Assembly (NCBI GenBank): GCA_009829735.1
Contig: CM020618.1
Span: forward strand, 29,426,894-29,490,893
From: Pyropia yezoensis
Lineage: Eukaryota; Rhodophyta; Bangiophyceae; Bangiales; Bangiaceae
Direction of reading: 5' to 3'
DNA: 64,000 nt
Shown here: positions 10,928 through 22,986 of the stretch, piece by piece
Layout of the letters: every line of letters begins with the position of its first letter
Position numbering within the stretch: position 1 is the stretch's first letter
The notes under the pieces: model-generated
The model's database searches: none
Told to the model about the DNA's origin: nothing
Seen by the model: the letters and a program-made list of their open reading frames with translations, nothing else
Made by a program: the position numbers and the translations under genes

Positions 10928-11617
10928 GTGGCACCCCCCCGGTACGCACACCCTCGACGATCCGCGCACCCCCGACGATCCGCGCACCCCCGACGGTCCG
11001 CGCACCCCCGACGACCCGTGGCGCCTTCACGGCCCACGGTCCGTCGGCACGCGGCCCCCGTCGGCACGCGGTCGGCACGCGCTCCCGCAGGCACACGCCC
11101 GCCCGAGGGCACACAACCCCCGGGCGGGCGCCCCACTCGATTCCGACCCCGGCGGTCCCAGTCCGCCTCGCCTCGGCGGGCCGGGCCGCACCCAAGCCCC
11201 CCTCTCGGGCAAGGGCAAGGGCCCTGCCACCAAGGACACGGCAGCCCGCGTCAACCGTCGCCTGTTACTGCCCCCCAAGAATCGGGGCGCCGTTACACCG
11301 CCCCGCCGCCACCGGTGATTGGTCACATCAAGCCAACCACCGCGCGCGCGGTTGAGCAGCGTGAGCAACGCCGAATTGCCAAGAGCCACCGTGGGGCGCA
11401 ACGGAAATTCCTTTGCAATCCGTGCGGTGTGCGGTGCAACAGCCTCACTGTGCTGCGTGATCACCGCGGATCCCGTCGCCACCGATACGTAATTAACCGC
11501 CCGGACACCCATCCCCGTTGCGAACCCTGCGGTCGCGAATTTGAGTCGGTGAAACATTTCGAGCGGCACGCACGTGGCAAGGATCATCACCGCACGCTGG
11601 CGCGCCGCACCGATTGA
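10928..11617 (+). CDS. E2 zinc-finger ORF ahead of gag (left-contig copy, shifted)
   Basis: This is the same reading frame as 21843-22640, with several homopolymer differences in the Pro/Arg-rich N-terminal part that move the frame. The two zinc fingers at the C terminus (about 11411-11600) are identical in both copies. See the right-contig copy for the description. Confidence 0.45.
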   Translation: MAPPRYAHPRRSAHPRRSAHPRRSAHPRRPVAPSRPTVRRHAAPVGTRSARAPAGTRPPEGTQPPGGRPTRFRPRRSQSASPRRAGPHPSPPLGQGQGPCHQGHGSPRQPSPVTAPQESGRRYTAPPPPVIGHIKPTTARAVEQREQRRIAKSHRGAQRKFLCNPCGVRCNSLTVLRDHRGSRRHRYVINRPDTHPRCEPCGREFESVKHFERHARGKDHHRTLARRTD

Positions 11618-11962
11618 CAACTGTTGACACGCCCCTGGATCTGGCCTAGGAGCCCGATTTTCCCCCATTGATCCCCCGCTTGGAAATCCGACACGACCCG
11701 ACTCGGGCCTGTGCACGGACGCTTCTGAATAATCCGTGTGTGTGATTTCAACCGAATTTCTTGTGCTTCTCGAAGTAGTGCTGTACATCATTTGGAACGT
11801 TGCAGCAACTAGCGCAGCACTTATCCAAATCGTGTACACCACTACTGCTGCAGACAAACTCCTATCCCACATCTCCGAGATCTTCCTTGGGGTCCTCCCC
11901 AAGCAAGTCTTGTGAAATCTGGGTTGTAAGTTTGTTTGCCTCGGAATTGAACCCAAGACACC

Positions 11963-12274
11963 ATGGATGCACCAATCCCAGGGGGTGTCAACCCGGCCAA
12001 TCCGGGCTCGGGCTCGAACGCACCGACCATGGAAGCCTGGACCCAGCTTACAGCGTTTGTCGCGCAAATGAGCGAACAACTCGAGGCTCATAAGATGGAA
12101 CTAGCCGACGCTAAGCAGCAACTGTCCGAAGCCAAGGCCAGGGCCACTACTAGTGGCATGAAATCCGCGAGGCCGAACAAACCCGTGGCTCTCTCCGGTA
12201 AACCTGGGACGGTTGAAGCGTGGTGCTCGCATATGGATTTCTATGTGCGACTGAGTGACCCCGACGACGCGTGC
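11963..12274 (+). CDS. gag: E2 Gag, N-terminal part cut by the assembly gap
   Basis: The first 104 codons of E2 Gag are identical to 22987-23298 and run straight into the gap. The complete gene is described at 22987-23856. Confidence 0.85.
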
Positions 12275-12774
12275 NNNNNNNNNNNNNNNNNNNNNNNNNN
12301 NNNNNNNNNNNNNNNNNNNNNNNNNNNNNNNNNNNNNNNNNNNNNNNNNNNNNNNNNNNNNNNNNNNNNNNNNNNNNNNNNNNNNNNNNNNNNNNNNNNN
12401 NNNNNNNNNNNNNNNNNNNNNNNNNNNNNNNNNNNNNNNNNNNNNNNNNNNNNNNNNNNNNNNNNNNNNNNNNNNNNNNNNNNNNNNNNNNNNNNNNNNN
12501 NNNNNNNNNNNNNNNNNNNNNNNNNNNNNNNNNNNNNNNNNNNNNNNNNNNNNNNNNNNNNNNNNNNNNNNNNNNNNNNNNNNNNNNNNNNNNNNNNNNN
12601 NNNNNNNNNNNNNNNNNNNNNNNNNNNNNNNNNNNNNNNNNNNNNNNNNNNNNNNNNNNNNNNNNNNNNNNNNNNNNNNNNNNNNNNNNNNNNNNNNNNN
12701 NNNNNNNNNNNNNNNNNNNNNNNNNNNNNNNNNNNNNNNNNNNNNNNNNNNNNNNNNNNNNNNNNNNNNNNNNN
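12275..12774. other. 500-N assembly gap
   Basis: Exactly 500 unknown bases. The sequence to the left continues at 23299 in the right contig, and the sequence to the right is already present at 1763 in the left contig. The gap is therefore best read as a scaffold join between two contigs that overlap by about 10.5 kb. Confidence 0.95.
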
Positions 12775-13474
12775 TCTTACCCCGGTACCGAGGCAAGAGA
12801 AGGTGGAACGTAAGGCCGCACCAGTACTGGTGGCGACCGAACAGACCCCTACGGGCGAGGATGAACCTCTAGTTGACCAACAGGGCCACCTGTTGCTACC
12901 GCGACGCCGGTGATTGATGAGCACGGTACGGTAGCGTACATCGCCCCGGCTGGGACCCAGTTCCAGGTCAACGAGGGAGCGGACGGCGCGTCCCGTATGT
13001 GCGGACGACGGGGTATGCCCCGGTTACGGGTAACCCCCACCAGCCCCTGCCTACATGGGCAGTACGTACGGAGGCCCCTCCGCAGATTGCGGGCCGACCC
13101 AACCGGATGGGGGAGTCCATGTTCCGGTTGACCCAAGGACCCAAGGCCTACCAGGGAGCAGGCACTCGGGCGCCCCGAGGGAGGCAACCGCAGCTACGGG
13201 GCTACCCGATGCGAACTCAAGGAGGGACCGGCACGTCCGGATGTATGTTGTGTGGGGATCCCCAGCACTGGGTGTCTTCCTGCCCACTCATCCCCGAGGA
13301 GTCTCGGCGGGCAGCGGCGCACCGCAAGGCATCCACCGGGGGGTATCCCGCCAGAGCACCCGGACCCGCACCGGGTAAGCAGCCAGTCCAGGTGAAGTAC
13401 TGGCCGTCGAGGAGGCACCTCCGCAGCCGGATGTCCCGGCGGACAGCACCCTACCAAGGGCGGGAAACGAGTAA
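12775..13474 (+). CDS. gag: E1 Gag C-terminal part (right-contig copy, shifted)
   Basis: This duplicates 1763-2465. Base gains and losses in runs (for example at 12981-12983 and 13172-13176) move the frame. The zinc knuckle, the slip heptamer at 13462-13468 and the AGNE ending are kept. A few substitutions cluster at the very start, as expected at a low-coverage contig end. Confidence 0.7.
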
Positions 13475-13482
13475 GAGGAAGG

Positions 13483-16400
13483 ATGACCGGGGGGGCGCTG
13501 GGGTATCCCAAGCAAGCCACCCCGGAGTACCGCGGGGAAAGCCCCACGGAGAGCGCGGTTGAGCCGACGCCGCATCAACCCCCGGTACACCTTCCGGCCC
13601 CGACGACACGGCGTCAGGGGATTGATGACCAACCACCAAAGGTTGGGAGGAGAGGACGGGAAGCCCCGTCACATGGAACCAGACAAGGGTCCTGTTCAGG
13701 GTGCCCGAGCTACACCGGATATCGGTGTAGGCCACGTGCTGTTTACCTTGGAGAACTTCATGGTATCAGCCACACTGGGGGTTGACCCCCCGTCGACACG
13801 ATCGTACTACCCTGTACTGGATACAGGGGCTGGACCCAACCTTATCCGGAAGGATACCCTCCCGGACAAGTGGCTTCCGCGAGTCAGAGTGACTCGGGGA
13901 CCCACCATCAAGGACGCGAATGGTCGCCTCATTCGTACGACCGCAGCGATGTCGCTGCGGGTGACCATCGGGGAACTCACCACGGAAGTCGACTTCCTGG
14001 TGTGTGAGACCCTATCGGTGCCCTGCATACTGGGGTGCACCTTCATCAACGTTCACGTGGACGCAATCCGGCCAGGCCGGAGGACCGTCGAGCTTCAAGA
14101 AGCCGACGGGACGAAGCGAGGACATACGGCTATCGTCAGGGACCTGACGCTACAAGGGAGCCACGTTAACGTGGCTGAGGTGTACGCAAGTGTCGAGCCG
14201 AACACACTTCGGTTGGCCAAGCGAACTCGCTTTGAGCCGTTGTCGGAGACAGTCCTACCGGTTAACTGTGACCTCGCAGGCATCTGCAGAGTCAAGTCCA
14301 ACTTGCGGACGTACAAGCGCCATGGGTTGACCATGGCCAATGGTCTCATAGACCTCCCATCAGGAGGGTCGTCCCTCCTAGTGATGGCGAACTATCGCCG
14401 TGAGGCAGTCACCCTCCCGAAGGGAACTACCCTCGGGATTGCCGAGCTCTACGAAGGAGATATCCTTACCCCTGACAAGGAAGGTCAAGTGGACCCACTT
14501 GAGGTGCTGGCGGTCGCCGAGACCACCGAGCGACAGCAACCCGATGACGGGAAGCCTAGTCGACCATCATTACCGGCGGATATTCCGCCGAAGGACCAAG
14601 AAGCATTGAAGGCACTGGCCGAGGCTGACCTCGACCACCTTCCCCCTTCCGTAGCCGAAGGGGTACGACGGATGCTAAGAAAGCATGACGTCATGTGGAC
14701 AGGCGGAGCCCTGGGTACCATTGGGGCAACCCAACATCGTATTGACCTGGTACCAGGCGCACGCCCCGCCCGGTCACAACCGCACCGAGCGGGACCTATG
14801 CAACGAGAGATCGTTGATGGAGAAGTGAAGAGGAAGAGTGAAGCTAAGGTGATCCGACCTTCGATGTCGGAGTGGGGTGCCCCAGTCGTTATTGTACCGA
14901 AGAAGGATCAAACCCCTCGGTTTTGCATCGATTATCGACGCCTCAACTTGGTTACCAAGAAGGACTAATACCCTTTACCAAGGATGGATGAATGCATCGA
15001 CTCCCTGGGGGAAGCTACGGTGTTTACCACCATCGACTGCAATGCCGGATACTGGCAGATCCCGGTGGCGGACGAGGATATCCCCAAGACGGCATTCGTC
15101 TGTCACAGTGGAGTGTACGAGTTCCTAAGGATGCCCTTCGGATTGTCCAATGCCCCCGCTACATTCCAGCGGGCTATCGATATTATACTGTCGGGGATGA
15201 AGTGGCGTAACTGCCTAGTGTACCTCGATGACGTTATCGTCTTCTCGCGTAACATGGATGACCATGTGCAACATGTGGACGAGGTACTCACCCTCTTGCG
15301 GAACGCCGGGGTAACCCTGCGTCTGAAGAAGTGCGCCTTCTTCCAACAGACGGTCGAGTATTTGGGCCACCAGATAACCCCTGGTAAACTAGGGGTACTC
15401 GAAGCCAATACCCGGGCCATCCGGGATGCCCGGTTCCCTAACACCCAGACACAGCTCAAGAGCTTCCTGGGAATGTGCAATGTATACCGACGGTTCGTCA
15501 AGGACTTCGCTCGGATAGCTAAACCGTTAACGGTTCTTACGAGCAGTACCCTGCCCAAGGTACTCCAACCCCCTTCGCCTAGCGAAGAGGAGGCCTTCGA
15601 GTCGCTGAAGCGAGCCCTACTATCCCCACCCGTCCTTGCGTTACCGCACCGATGGGGTACCTTCGTCATCGATGTCGATGCATGCGATACACAAGTGGGA
15701 TGCACCCTGTTACAGGGAGAGACGTTGATCGGTACCGATAACGTTATCCCGGACCTACGTCCGGTAGGATACTTCAGCCGGACACTCAACCCGGCTGAGC
15801 GTAACTATAGTGCCACCGAGCGTGAATGCCTCGGAGTTATATGGGCAGTGCAACTGCTCCGTCCATACCTGGAGGGCTCCAGGTTCATCGTGAGGTCCGA
15901 CCACGAACCCCTACGATGGCTCCTCAACCTTGGTAACGAGGATTCCGATAGTCATGGGAGGCTAGCCCGATGGAGGCTAAAAATGGCCGAGCACGACTAC
16001 CGTACCGTGTATAAGGCTGGGTCAACCCACCATCTCGGAGACGCATTGTCTCGACTCGACACCCCGAGCGGGGATACCCGCCCGGTGGACGAGGACATCC
16101 CGGTGGTACCGGTCTGCATGGTGGGTAACGCTACCCAAGGTATGGTTGACCATACCATGGCACACCGAGCATGCCCACTAACCCTCGCGGACTTCCGCGA
16201 GGCACAAGCCAATGACGACGACTGTAGACGTCATCGCGCTAACCTCCTGGCCGGTACGGCCGGCATCTTCTCCGAGAACGAAGACGGACTCATATACCGG
16301 CGGGCACCCGCCGATGGACGACATCAAGTCGTGGTTCCCGTGTCCTTACGGCAAGCCGTCATGGAACGAGAACACGAGAACCCCACAGCCGGACACCCGG

Positions 16401-17650
16401 GGGGTTCACGTATGTTCGCAGCAATGCGAAGGTTCTTCTACTGGCCAGCAATGGCCGTCGACGTGGTCGACCACGTAAGGGGATGCCACCCCTGTGCACG
16501 TAACCGCATGAGTCTGCATAGGCAGGCGTCTGCCATGAAGCTATTCCCACCTGATGGGCCCAACGAGCAGGTCGCTATCGACATACTCGGGCCACTTCCG
16601 GTAACGGAAGAAGGGAACAGGTACATCCTGGTCATGTCTGACCGGTTCACTAAGCTGTCACGAGCAGCAGCCATCCCGAATGATACGGCATACACCATCA
16701 TGAACGCAGTGGTTGACCACTGGATCAGTGCATACGGAGTCATGAAGCAACTCCTCTCCGACAACGGAGCAAACCTTACGTCAGCATTCTGCACTAAGGT
16801 CTTGGGCATGTTCGGTATCGAACCACGTCGGGCATCCGACTACCACCCGCAAACCAACGGGCAGGTGGAGCGGTTCAACCGCACCATCGTCAAGATGCTA
16901 CAGTGCTACGTGGCCGAGCACACGAACACTTGGGACAGGCTTCTGTCCGTACTCACCCTGGCATACAATGCCAGGCCACATCGGAGCACAAACATCGCTC
17001 CGCTGGAGTGGGTCATGCCACTAGGCGTCGGTAACCTGACGCTGCCACCAGGCAGGTGCACTCGGTATGATACACCGAAAGGCCGACCGGCCGAACGTAT
17101 CCACCTAGCTTGGTTGGCCAAGCTATCGTGGATGATTCCTAAGCTCAAGGGTGCCCTTGACAGAACACAACTTCGATATAAGAAGAACTTCGACGCCCGA
17201 CTACGGGTGCGCAACGCTACCCTGGTAACAGGTGACTGGGTCTACATCAGACACCAGAAGTTCCGGGGGAACAAGCTCATGCAACCGGTCAAGGGACCGT
17301 ACCAGATTCTCCACAGAGATGACCACTCTGTTATCTTACACTCCGATACGGAGATCCAACGCATCAGTGTGAATGATGTCACACCTGCTCCGAAGCCGGA
17401 ACAGCCTCAGCCGGTACCGGCTGGGTTGCTACATGAAGCTCTTACAACCCACCGGTCAGATGACCCGGTGGGACCGGATGGGATTCCATACCAAGTAGAG
17501 AGCGTGGTCGGACACACCGACCCGGACCTACCAGGACCCTGGTACGTCAAGGTTATGTGGGTCGGATACGACTCACCCACCTGGGAACAGGCGGCAAATA
17601 TACCCCGCCAACTCCTCATGCCTTACATGAGGCGACGACGCCTACTGTAA
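13483..17650 (+). CDS. pol: E1 Pol (right-contig copy)
   Basis: This duplicates 2474-6640. From about 13640 to 17650 the two copies are the same in all that I compared, including the in-frame TAA at 14966-14968 inside RT, protease DTGA, YLDD, the integrase triad and the chromodomain. One homopolymer difference near 13580 shifts the first ~30 codons. Confidence 0.85.
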
Positions 17651-17730
17651 CAACCCAACCGACACCGACTTCGGCTGTTGGGGGGTGAGGCTTATACCTA
17701 CTAAGTAGGGTGTGACATGGTTACGGCAGA

Positions 17731-17951
17731 CTTAGGTTTCTAAGTCAAATCAGACTTAGGTTTCTAAGTCGAACCAAGCTTAGGCAACTAAGTAGAGTCA
17801 AGCTTAGGTAACTAAGTAAAACCTGAACCTTAATAAGTTAACTTAAAGGTAAAGGCTAACTTCGATAATATCGAAGTAAATAGGGGGCTTACACGGGAGG
17901 ATGACCTCCCCAAGCCAAGACACAAAGTGAGGGAGGATGACCTCCCCAAGC
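17731..17951 (+). repeat. 24-bp palindrome array and hairpins (right-contig copy)
   Basis: This duplicates 6721-6941: four 24-bp units, the CTTCGATA/TATCGAAG hairpin and the two GGAGG-ATGA-CCTCC repeats, without change. Confidence 0.75.
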
Positions 17952-18128
17952 AGGAACCAACCGGAAGAAGTTGGGCGGGAGGCAAGGCACCACTGAGCCA
18001 GAAGGGGTACTCCCCAGGGCAGCAAACAGAGGCAAGCAATGCCCCCAAAGGGGATGAGTTTATACTCACTACTACCCGGCTACCATAAGGGTCACCGGGG
18101 CCCTCTCCCTCACAACCAATAGCACTCC

Positions 18129-19534
18129 TCAGTGGGTAGACCCACTGCCCGAGGGAGACCACTCACGCGTAAGCGCGTATACCTCCGTGCTCCATCGGTC
18201 GGCAATCTCACGACGGTCAATCACCCGAGTTACCTCGGTGCATAGCTGGACGAGGGTGCTGCGGCCAGCCTCCACGTCCTCCAGAGCTTTCTGGAGGCGG
18301 TCCAGCACGCCACCGAAGCAACGCGCTGACCCAACTAGCGCAGCACCTGGGGGGATATCCCCCCAGCTAACAGAGAGACCCTCCCGCATTGCGCGGGCAA
18401 CAAGGGCGTCAACGCCCTCATACCAGAGACGGGGACCCCCGTCTTGTATGACAGGGGCGGGAGCGGACACTGGCGCAGCCAGAGGAGCCAAAGCAGCCGA
18501 CACGGCTACCACCGGAGCCGGTGGCACCTGATACGAGGCTCGGTAGGACCCTACCGAAGAGGCTCCACCGTAACCCCGGCTGGGCTCCGCCCGACGACGG
18601 GACACCTCACGCTCCCCTGCCGCGGAGCCCCACTGTCGGGGACGACGGCCAACCGCCGCCGTTATCGGGTTACCGAACCACGGGGCAAGGATCTGAAGAG
18701 GGTCATGGATAACCATGGGAATACCCGGGTCAGGAACGGCCTCGGTGGACGCCCACCCATGGCAACTAGGCTCACCCGGCTGAGTACGCCGGATACGCAA
18801 CGAGTGACGAGGCAAGGGGGTAGCCCCAGCCTGCGGGTCCCGGTACGGGGGAAGGACCAACACCCCAGCCCAGTTCACGGCATCGTGAACAGCCAGCAGG
18901 GCCTCGAACTCCCGGGCCAACCCGGTCTTGGCAGCTATCAGGTCCACGCCCAACTGCGCGATGTGCCGACGGACACCCGTCGGAAGATGAAACAGGCGCC
19001 CCTGCCGGCGGACGGACAGCAAGAAGGAGGACGCCTGCCCGAGGGTAACCTCAAGGGTGAAGGTACCCTGCAACGGGTGGACCGGCCGGGAGGCCAACAC
19101 ACTCCCGAAGTATCGGAGACAGGAGCCGGTGTCAAACCGGAAAGCAGGGGCGGGTTCCCACCCCTCCTGCCATAGCGGCGGGCGCACGGGAGTGTATACC
19201 GGCGCACGACCGTTGCCGGTCTGCAACGCACACGTTATATCCGTGCGAAACGCATCCGCCATGACACCATGGTTACGTCGCCAGCTCGACGCCGACTTCA
19301 ACCCCGCCATAGGCGGGTAGGGAGCCGTCAACGACAGATACGGGGATACCCCCGGGTAGTAATCAAAGTCGGGATACCGACCGGTACTGCCCACCGTCTC
19401 CCCAAACGCAACCGGCTCCGCCGCCGCCGCAATCCCCGAGCACTAGCCGGGTAGTCAATCTCCCGCGGCAACGCGGGAGCAATCAGGTCGCATACCCCGA
19501 AGTTGGGGTCGAGGTAGACCTCACCCCGTCCCAC
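18129..19534 (-). CDS. E1 antisense ORF, C-terminal part (right-contig copy, one shift)
   Basis: This duplicates 7119-8525. Four C instead of five near 19433 shift the first ~47 codons; the remaining 421 codons are unchanged. Confidence 0.55.
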
Positions 19535-19582
19535 CCGAGTGCGCCAGAGCTGCGCATGCCGGTCGTCCGGCTGACTCAGGAT

Positions 19583-20497
19583 CTAATGGTGTTCCACTCG
19601 CACCGCGTTCGGCTGGTTGACCAGCCGCACCAACTCCCGCTCCCAACTCGGGTCCACCTTGACGCGCCGGGAGGACTCTCCACGGGGATGGGGCAGGTGG
19701 AAGTCCACCCGCATCCGCCCATCGGACTCCATTGACTCTTGCACAGTCAGGCCTCGAACCCGAGCCACCAAGTCGAACATCGACATGGCGGGTTGGCCCG
19801 CCGCCACGGCGACGCCGCCACCCAACGGGGCAACCCGGGCAGGACCAGGAAGAATAGGGGGCGCCGGGGGATGCCCCACCGGAAGAGGGGCCGGCGCCGG
19901 AGTCGCACGCGGCCGAGGAGGGAGAAGAAGGACGGGCGCCCGCCCGGAGTAACTACCGGAGTCCACAGCCATCGGTGTAGACCCACCTTGACCACCAGAC
20001 GCCCGCGGCACCGCGGGCAGAGCATCGCCGCCACCCGGACCCGACGTGGGTACCACGGGGGCAGCACGGGTAGACCCGCTACCCGCCGCAGCGGACACAC
20101 CAACCGGGCGGGCACCCGCGCCGTCTTGACCCGCCGGACTGGACGGGGTGCCAACACTACCATCCGCCACGCCGGCGACACCGTCTTGAGGTAGAGCCAC
20201 GCCGGTACCGGCGACAGAAGCCATCCGGGCCGCCGGAGGAGAAGCGGTAGAAGCCACCGCTGCACGCGGTTGTCCGCCACCCGACGGAGCCGTCGTGCCG
20301 CTACACACAGACGACAACCCGCCCGGCGCGCCGTCCGGGGCCACACGAACGGTCACCCGGTCGTCCTCGTCCTCCGACGAGCTCGCTAGGAAGCACTCGG
20401 CGGCGGTGGCGGAGACGGGAACGTCGTCCACCATCACCTCTTCCCCCTCTTCAGGCAGGAGGTCGTCCTCGCCCCCGGGTACCGGGGGGTCCGACAT
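19583..20497 (-). CDS. E1 antisense ORF, N-terminal part (intact copy)
   Basis: This is a clean 304-codon frame starting ATG at 20495-20497 and ending TAG at 19583-19585. Features are those given for 8574-9489: an acidic N terminus, a long Pro/Gly/Ala-rich linker, and a C-terminal block with MFDLVARVRGLTVQE and a basic/acidic end. The TAG is followed in frame by 16 codons and then the 468-codon part, so the two pieces look like one gene with a single stop. The sense strand of this stretch has no comparable frame. Confidence 0.6.
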   Translation of the reverse strand: MSDPPVPGGEDDLLPEEGEEVMVDDVPVSATAAECFLASSSEDEDDRVTVRVAPDGAPGGLSSVCSGTTAPSGGGQPRAAVASTASPPAARMASVAGTGVALPQDGVAGVADGSVGTPSSPAGQDGAGARPVGVSAAAGSGSTRAAPVVPTSGPGGGDALPAVPRASGGQGGSTPMAVDSGSYSGRAPVLLLPPRPRATPAPAPLPVGHPPAPPILPGPARVAPLGGGVAVAAGQPAMSMFDLVARVRGLTVQESMESDGRMRVDFHLPHPRGESSRRVKVDPSWERELVRLVNQPNAVRVEHH

Positions 20498-21087
20498 GGT
20501 GCAACCGGGGTGGCAGGGGCGCCCCTTGCAGAAAAGCCGAGGCCGGCTCGACCCGGTACGAGGAACGCTCGCGCGGACGAGCCAGGGAAGCGCGGGCGCC
20601 CGCGCTTATGACCACAACGGCCACGAGAAGCGCCGCAGGCGCGCGAGTCGACCCGCGCCCCACGAGGCTACGAACGGGCTCCACCCAGGCACCTGGGCGG
20701 GCCGGGGCCACACCCCCGTACGGGGCAACCAAGAGGGGTTCACCCCGAAACCGCCCCCGCGAAAAGCGGGAGCGGCCGCCCCCATTCACTCGGTAACACG
20801 AGAGGGGCTCCCCTACCACCAGACACCTGGTGGCGGATCCGCTTGCACCACCCCTCGGAAAGGGGGGTCGTGAACAGAACCCGCATCGGGAATTTAACGG
20901 TCCGGAAAACGGATCGTGTGTGTACCACACAAAGGGGGGCACCCCCCTCAGACAACCTCGAAAAGGGGTGTCTGTCGCGACGGGGCGCAAAGCCCCACCC
21001 GACTGGTAAACGGTCACGCGACCCACTTACATTCGGTAACCCGAATGCAACTCGACCCGAGGACGGGCCGAATCTAAGGGGGGGATA

Positions 21088-21450
21088 TGTAGCAATATGG
21101 TTGGCCGTATTGTAACCCTAATATTAGGGGGGCTACTTCTAACCCTTAACTTTCAATTTGATAGTTCGTACTGGTCACGGTATCTATAAGTTACGTATGA
21201 CCAGAGGGACTTGCATCTTGGGGTGGAGGGTAGTTAGTAGTGTCTCCGAGGGTTTATAACGTGGGGGCCGGCGGCGAATCCACCGCCGGCCAAGGTAGAA
21301 CAACAAACCCCTCCCATTTGGGCTCCCATCTTGGTCCCGTGGCTTGCGCTCCAAGGACAGCCACCTTGGCCTCCCGGTGACGTTGGTGCCGATCCCCCTT
21401 GGTGAGTGTTCCCTGAGAGTGGACGTGCGACGGATCCATATTGTGCTACA
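21088..21450 (+). repeat. E1 3' LTR (right-contig copy)
   Basis: TGTAGCA to TGCTACA, 363 bp, preceded by AAGGGGGGGATA. It duplicates 10081-10440 apart from homopolymer lengths. Confidence 0.9.
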
Positions 21451-21603
21451 CACCACCGACGTCGCGCCGTCCTCTTCCCCGGACCCACCACCGTCACCAC
21501 CTCCATCCTCTTCCCCGCACCCTGTCGCCCAATTGGCTGGCACGGGTCGCTGACACCATCACGAGTAGGTTGAGGGCTGCCCAAGTGTGGGTGGTTCCTC
21601 ACA
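21451..21603 (+). repeat. E2 5' LTR, right 153 bp, cut by E1
   Basis: These 153 bp differ from 28076-28228 at only three positions, so they are the end of one LTR of E2. They end TTCCTCACA; the 3' LTR begins TGTAAGGAT, giving a near-perfect 9-bp terminal inverted repeat. The left part of this LTR should lie to the left of E1, outside the window, ending in a copy of the target bases CACCA or similar. Confidence 0.85.
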
Positions 21604-21605
21604 TG

Positions 21606-21612
21606 TGGTAGC
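21606..21612 (+). promoter_or_regulatory. E2 primer binding site (short match)
   Basis: Two bases after the LTR end comes TGGTAGC, the first seven bases of the site that commonly pairs with initiator tRNA-Met. Further pairing is not evident, so the primer is only suggested. Confidence 0.45.
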
Positions 21613-21842
21613 TTCAGATAGTTTGGCTTTTCTACCTGGCGGTGACTTGCGATTCCGTTTTTGATTTGGCTCTTCCTGCGATTGTGCAGTCGTGTTGCCC
21701 CCTACGTTCGGCTTGCCACGGGCATTGTAATACGAACGTAGTGGGTTCCACGAATCACACCGAACGAACAATTTCCTGACACAACCCTTGTGGTTTTTTT
21801 TTCACGGAATTTTTCTTTTGGTCAACCGATTGTTGAATCCCA

Positions 21843-22640
21843 GTGAGATCCACATCAGATTCGGAATACTCTTCCTCAGCACTGGCGGCCGGCCCGACAT
21901 CCTCGGCGGCCTCGGCGCGCGATACCGGGTCCACGTCCCGTGGCACCCCCCCGGTACGCACACCCTCGACGATCCGCGCACCCCCGACGATCCGCGCACC
22001 CCCGACGGTCCGCGCACCCCCGACGACCCGTGGCGCCTTCACGGCCCACGGTCCGTCGGCACGCGGCCCCCCGTCGGCACGCGGCCCCCCGTCGGCACGC
22101 GGCTCCCCGCAGGCACACGCCCGCCCGAGGGCACACAACCCCCGGGCGGGCGCCCACTCGATTCCGACCCCGGCGGTCCCAGTCCGCCTCGCCTCGGCGG
22201 GCCGGGCCGCACCCAAGCCCCCCCTCTCGGGCAAGGGCAAGGGCCCTGCCACCAAGGACACGGCAGCCCGCGTCAACCGTCGCCTGTTACTGCCCCCCCA
22301 AGAATCGGGGCGCCGTTACACCGCCCCGCCGCCACCGGTGATTGGTCACATCAAGCCAACCACCGCGCGCGCGGTTGAGCAGCGTGAGCAACGCCGAATT
22401 GCCAAGAGCCACCGTGGGGCGCAACGGAAATTCCTTTGCAATCCGTGCGGTGTGCGGTGCAACAGCCTCACTGTGCTGCGTGATCACCGCGGATCCCGTC
22501 GCCACCGATACGTAATTAACCGCCCGGACACCCATCCCCGTTGCGAACCCTGCGGTCGCGAATTTGAGTCGGTGAAACATTTCGAGCGGCACGCACGTGG
22601 CAAGGATCATCACCGCACGCTGGCGCGCCGCACCGATTGA
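21843..22640 (+). CDS. Extra zinc-finger ORF between E2 LTR and gag
   Basis: The frame codes for 265 residues. The first ~170 are rich in Pro, Arg, Ala and Ser with short repeats (TIRAPP and GPPSAR units). The C terminus holds two zinc fingers of spacing CX2CX12HX5H, one starting CNPCGVRC and one CEPCGREF. That spacing is typical of U1/matrin/JAZ fingers, many of which bind double-stranded or structured RNA. Basic residues surround both. The frame sits on the same strand as gag, 350 bp upstream of it and inside the element. It lacks an ATG: the first codon is GTG, and a stop lies three codons upstream. A pyrimidine-rich stretch and CCCAG just before 21843 could be a splice acceptor, so an upstream exon may supply the start. 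It could also be a relic. Confidence 0.5.
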   Translation: MRSTSDSEYSSSALAAGPTSSAASARDTGSTSRGTPPVRTPSTIRAPPTIRAPPTVRAPPTTRGAFTAHGPSARGPPSARGPPSARGSPQAHARPRAHNPRAGAHSIPTPAVPVRLASAGRAAPKPPLSGKGKGPATKDTAARVNRRLLLPPQESGRRYTAPPPPVIGHIKPTTARAVEQREQRRIAKSHRGAQRKFLCNPCGVRCNSLTVLRDHRGSRRHRYVINRPDTHPRCEPCGREFESVKHFERHARGKDHHRTLARRTD

Positions 22641-22986
22641 CAACTGTTGACACGCCCCTGGATCTGGCCTAGGAGCCCGATTTTCCCCCATTGATCCCCC
22701 CGCTTGGAAATCCGACACGACCCGACTCGGGCCTGTGCACGGACGCTTCTGAATAATCCGTGTGTGTGATTTCAACCGAATTTCTTGTGCTTCTCGAAGT
22801 AGTGCTGTACATCATTTGGAACGTTGCAGCAACTAGCGCAGCACTTATCCAAATCGTGTACACCACTACTGCTGCAGACAAACTCCTATCCCACATCTCC
22901 GAGATCTTCCTTGGGGTCCTCCCCAAGCAAGTCTTGTGAAATCTGGGTTGTAAGTTTGTTTGCCTCGGAATTGAACCCAAGACACC
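22641..22986. other. E2 leader between zinc-finger ORF and gag
   Basis: About 345 bp without a supported gene. It ends in GACACCATGG, a good context for the Gag ATG at 22987. Confidence 0.6.

Noticed and set aside
12241-12924. Open frames spanning the N gap
   Set aside because: They only exist because N has no stop codons; no sequence supports them.
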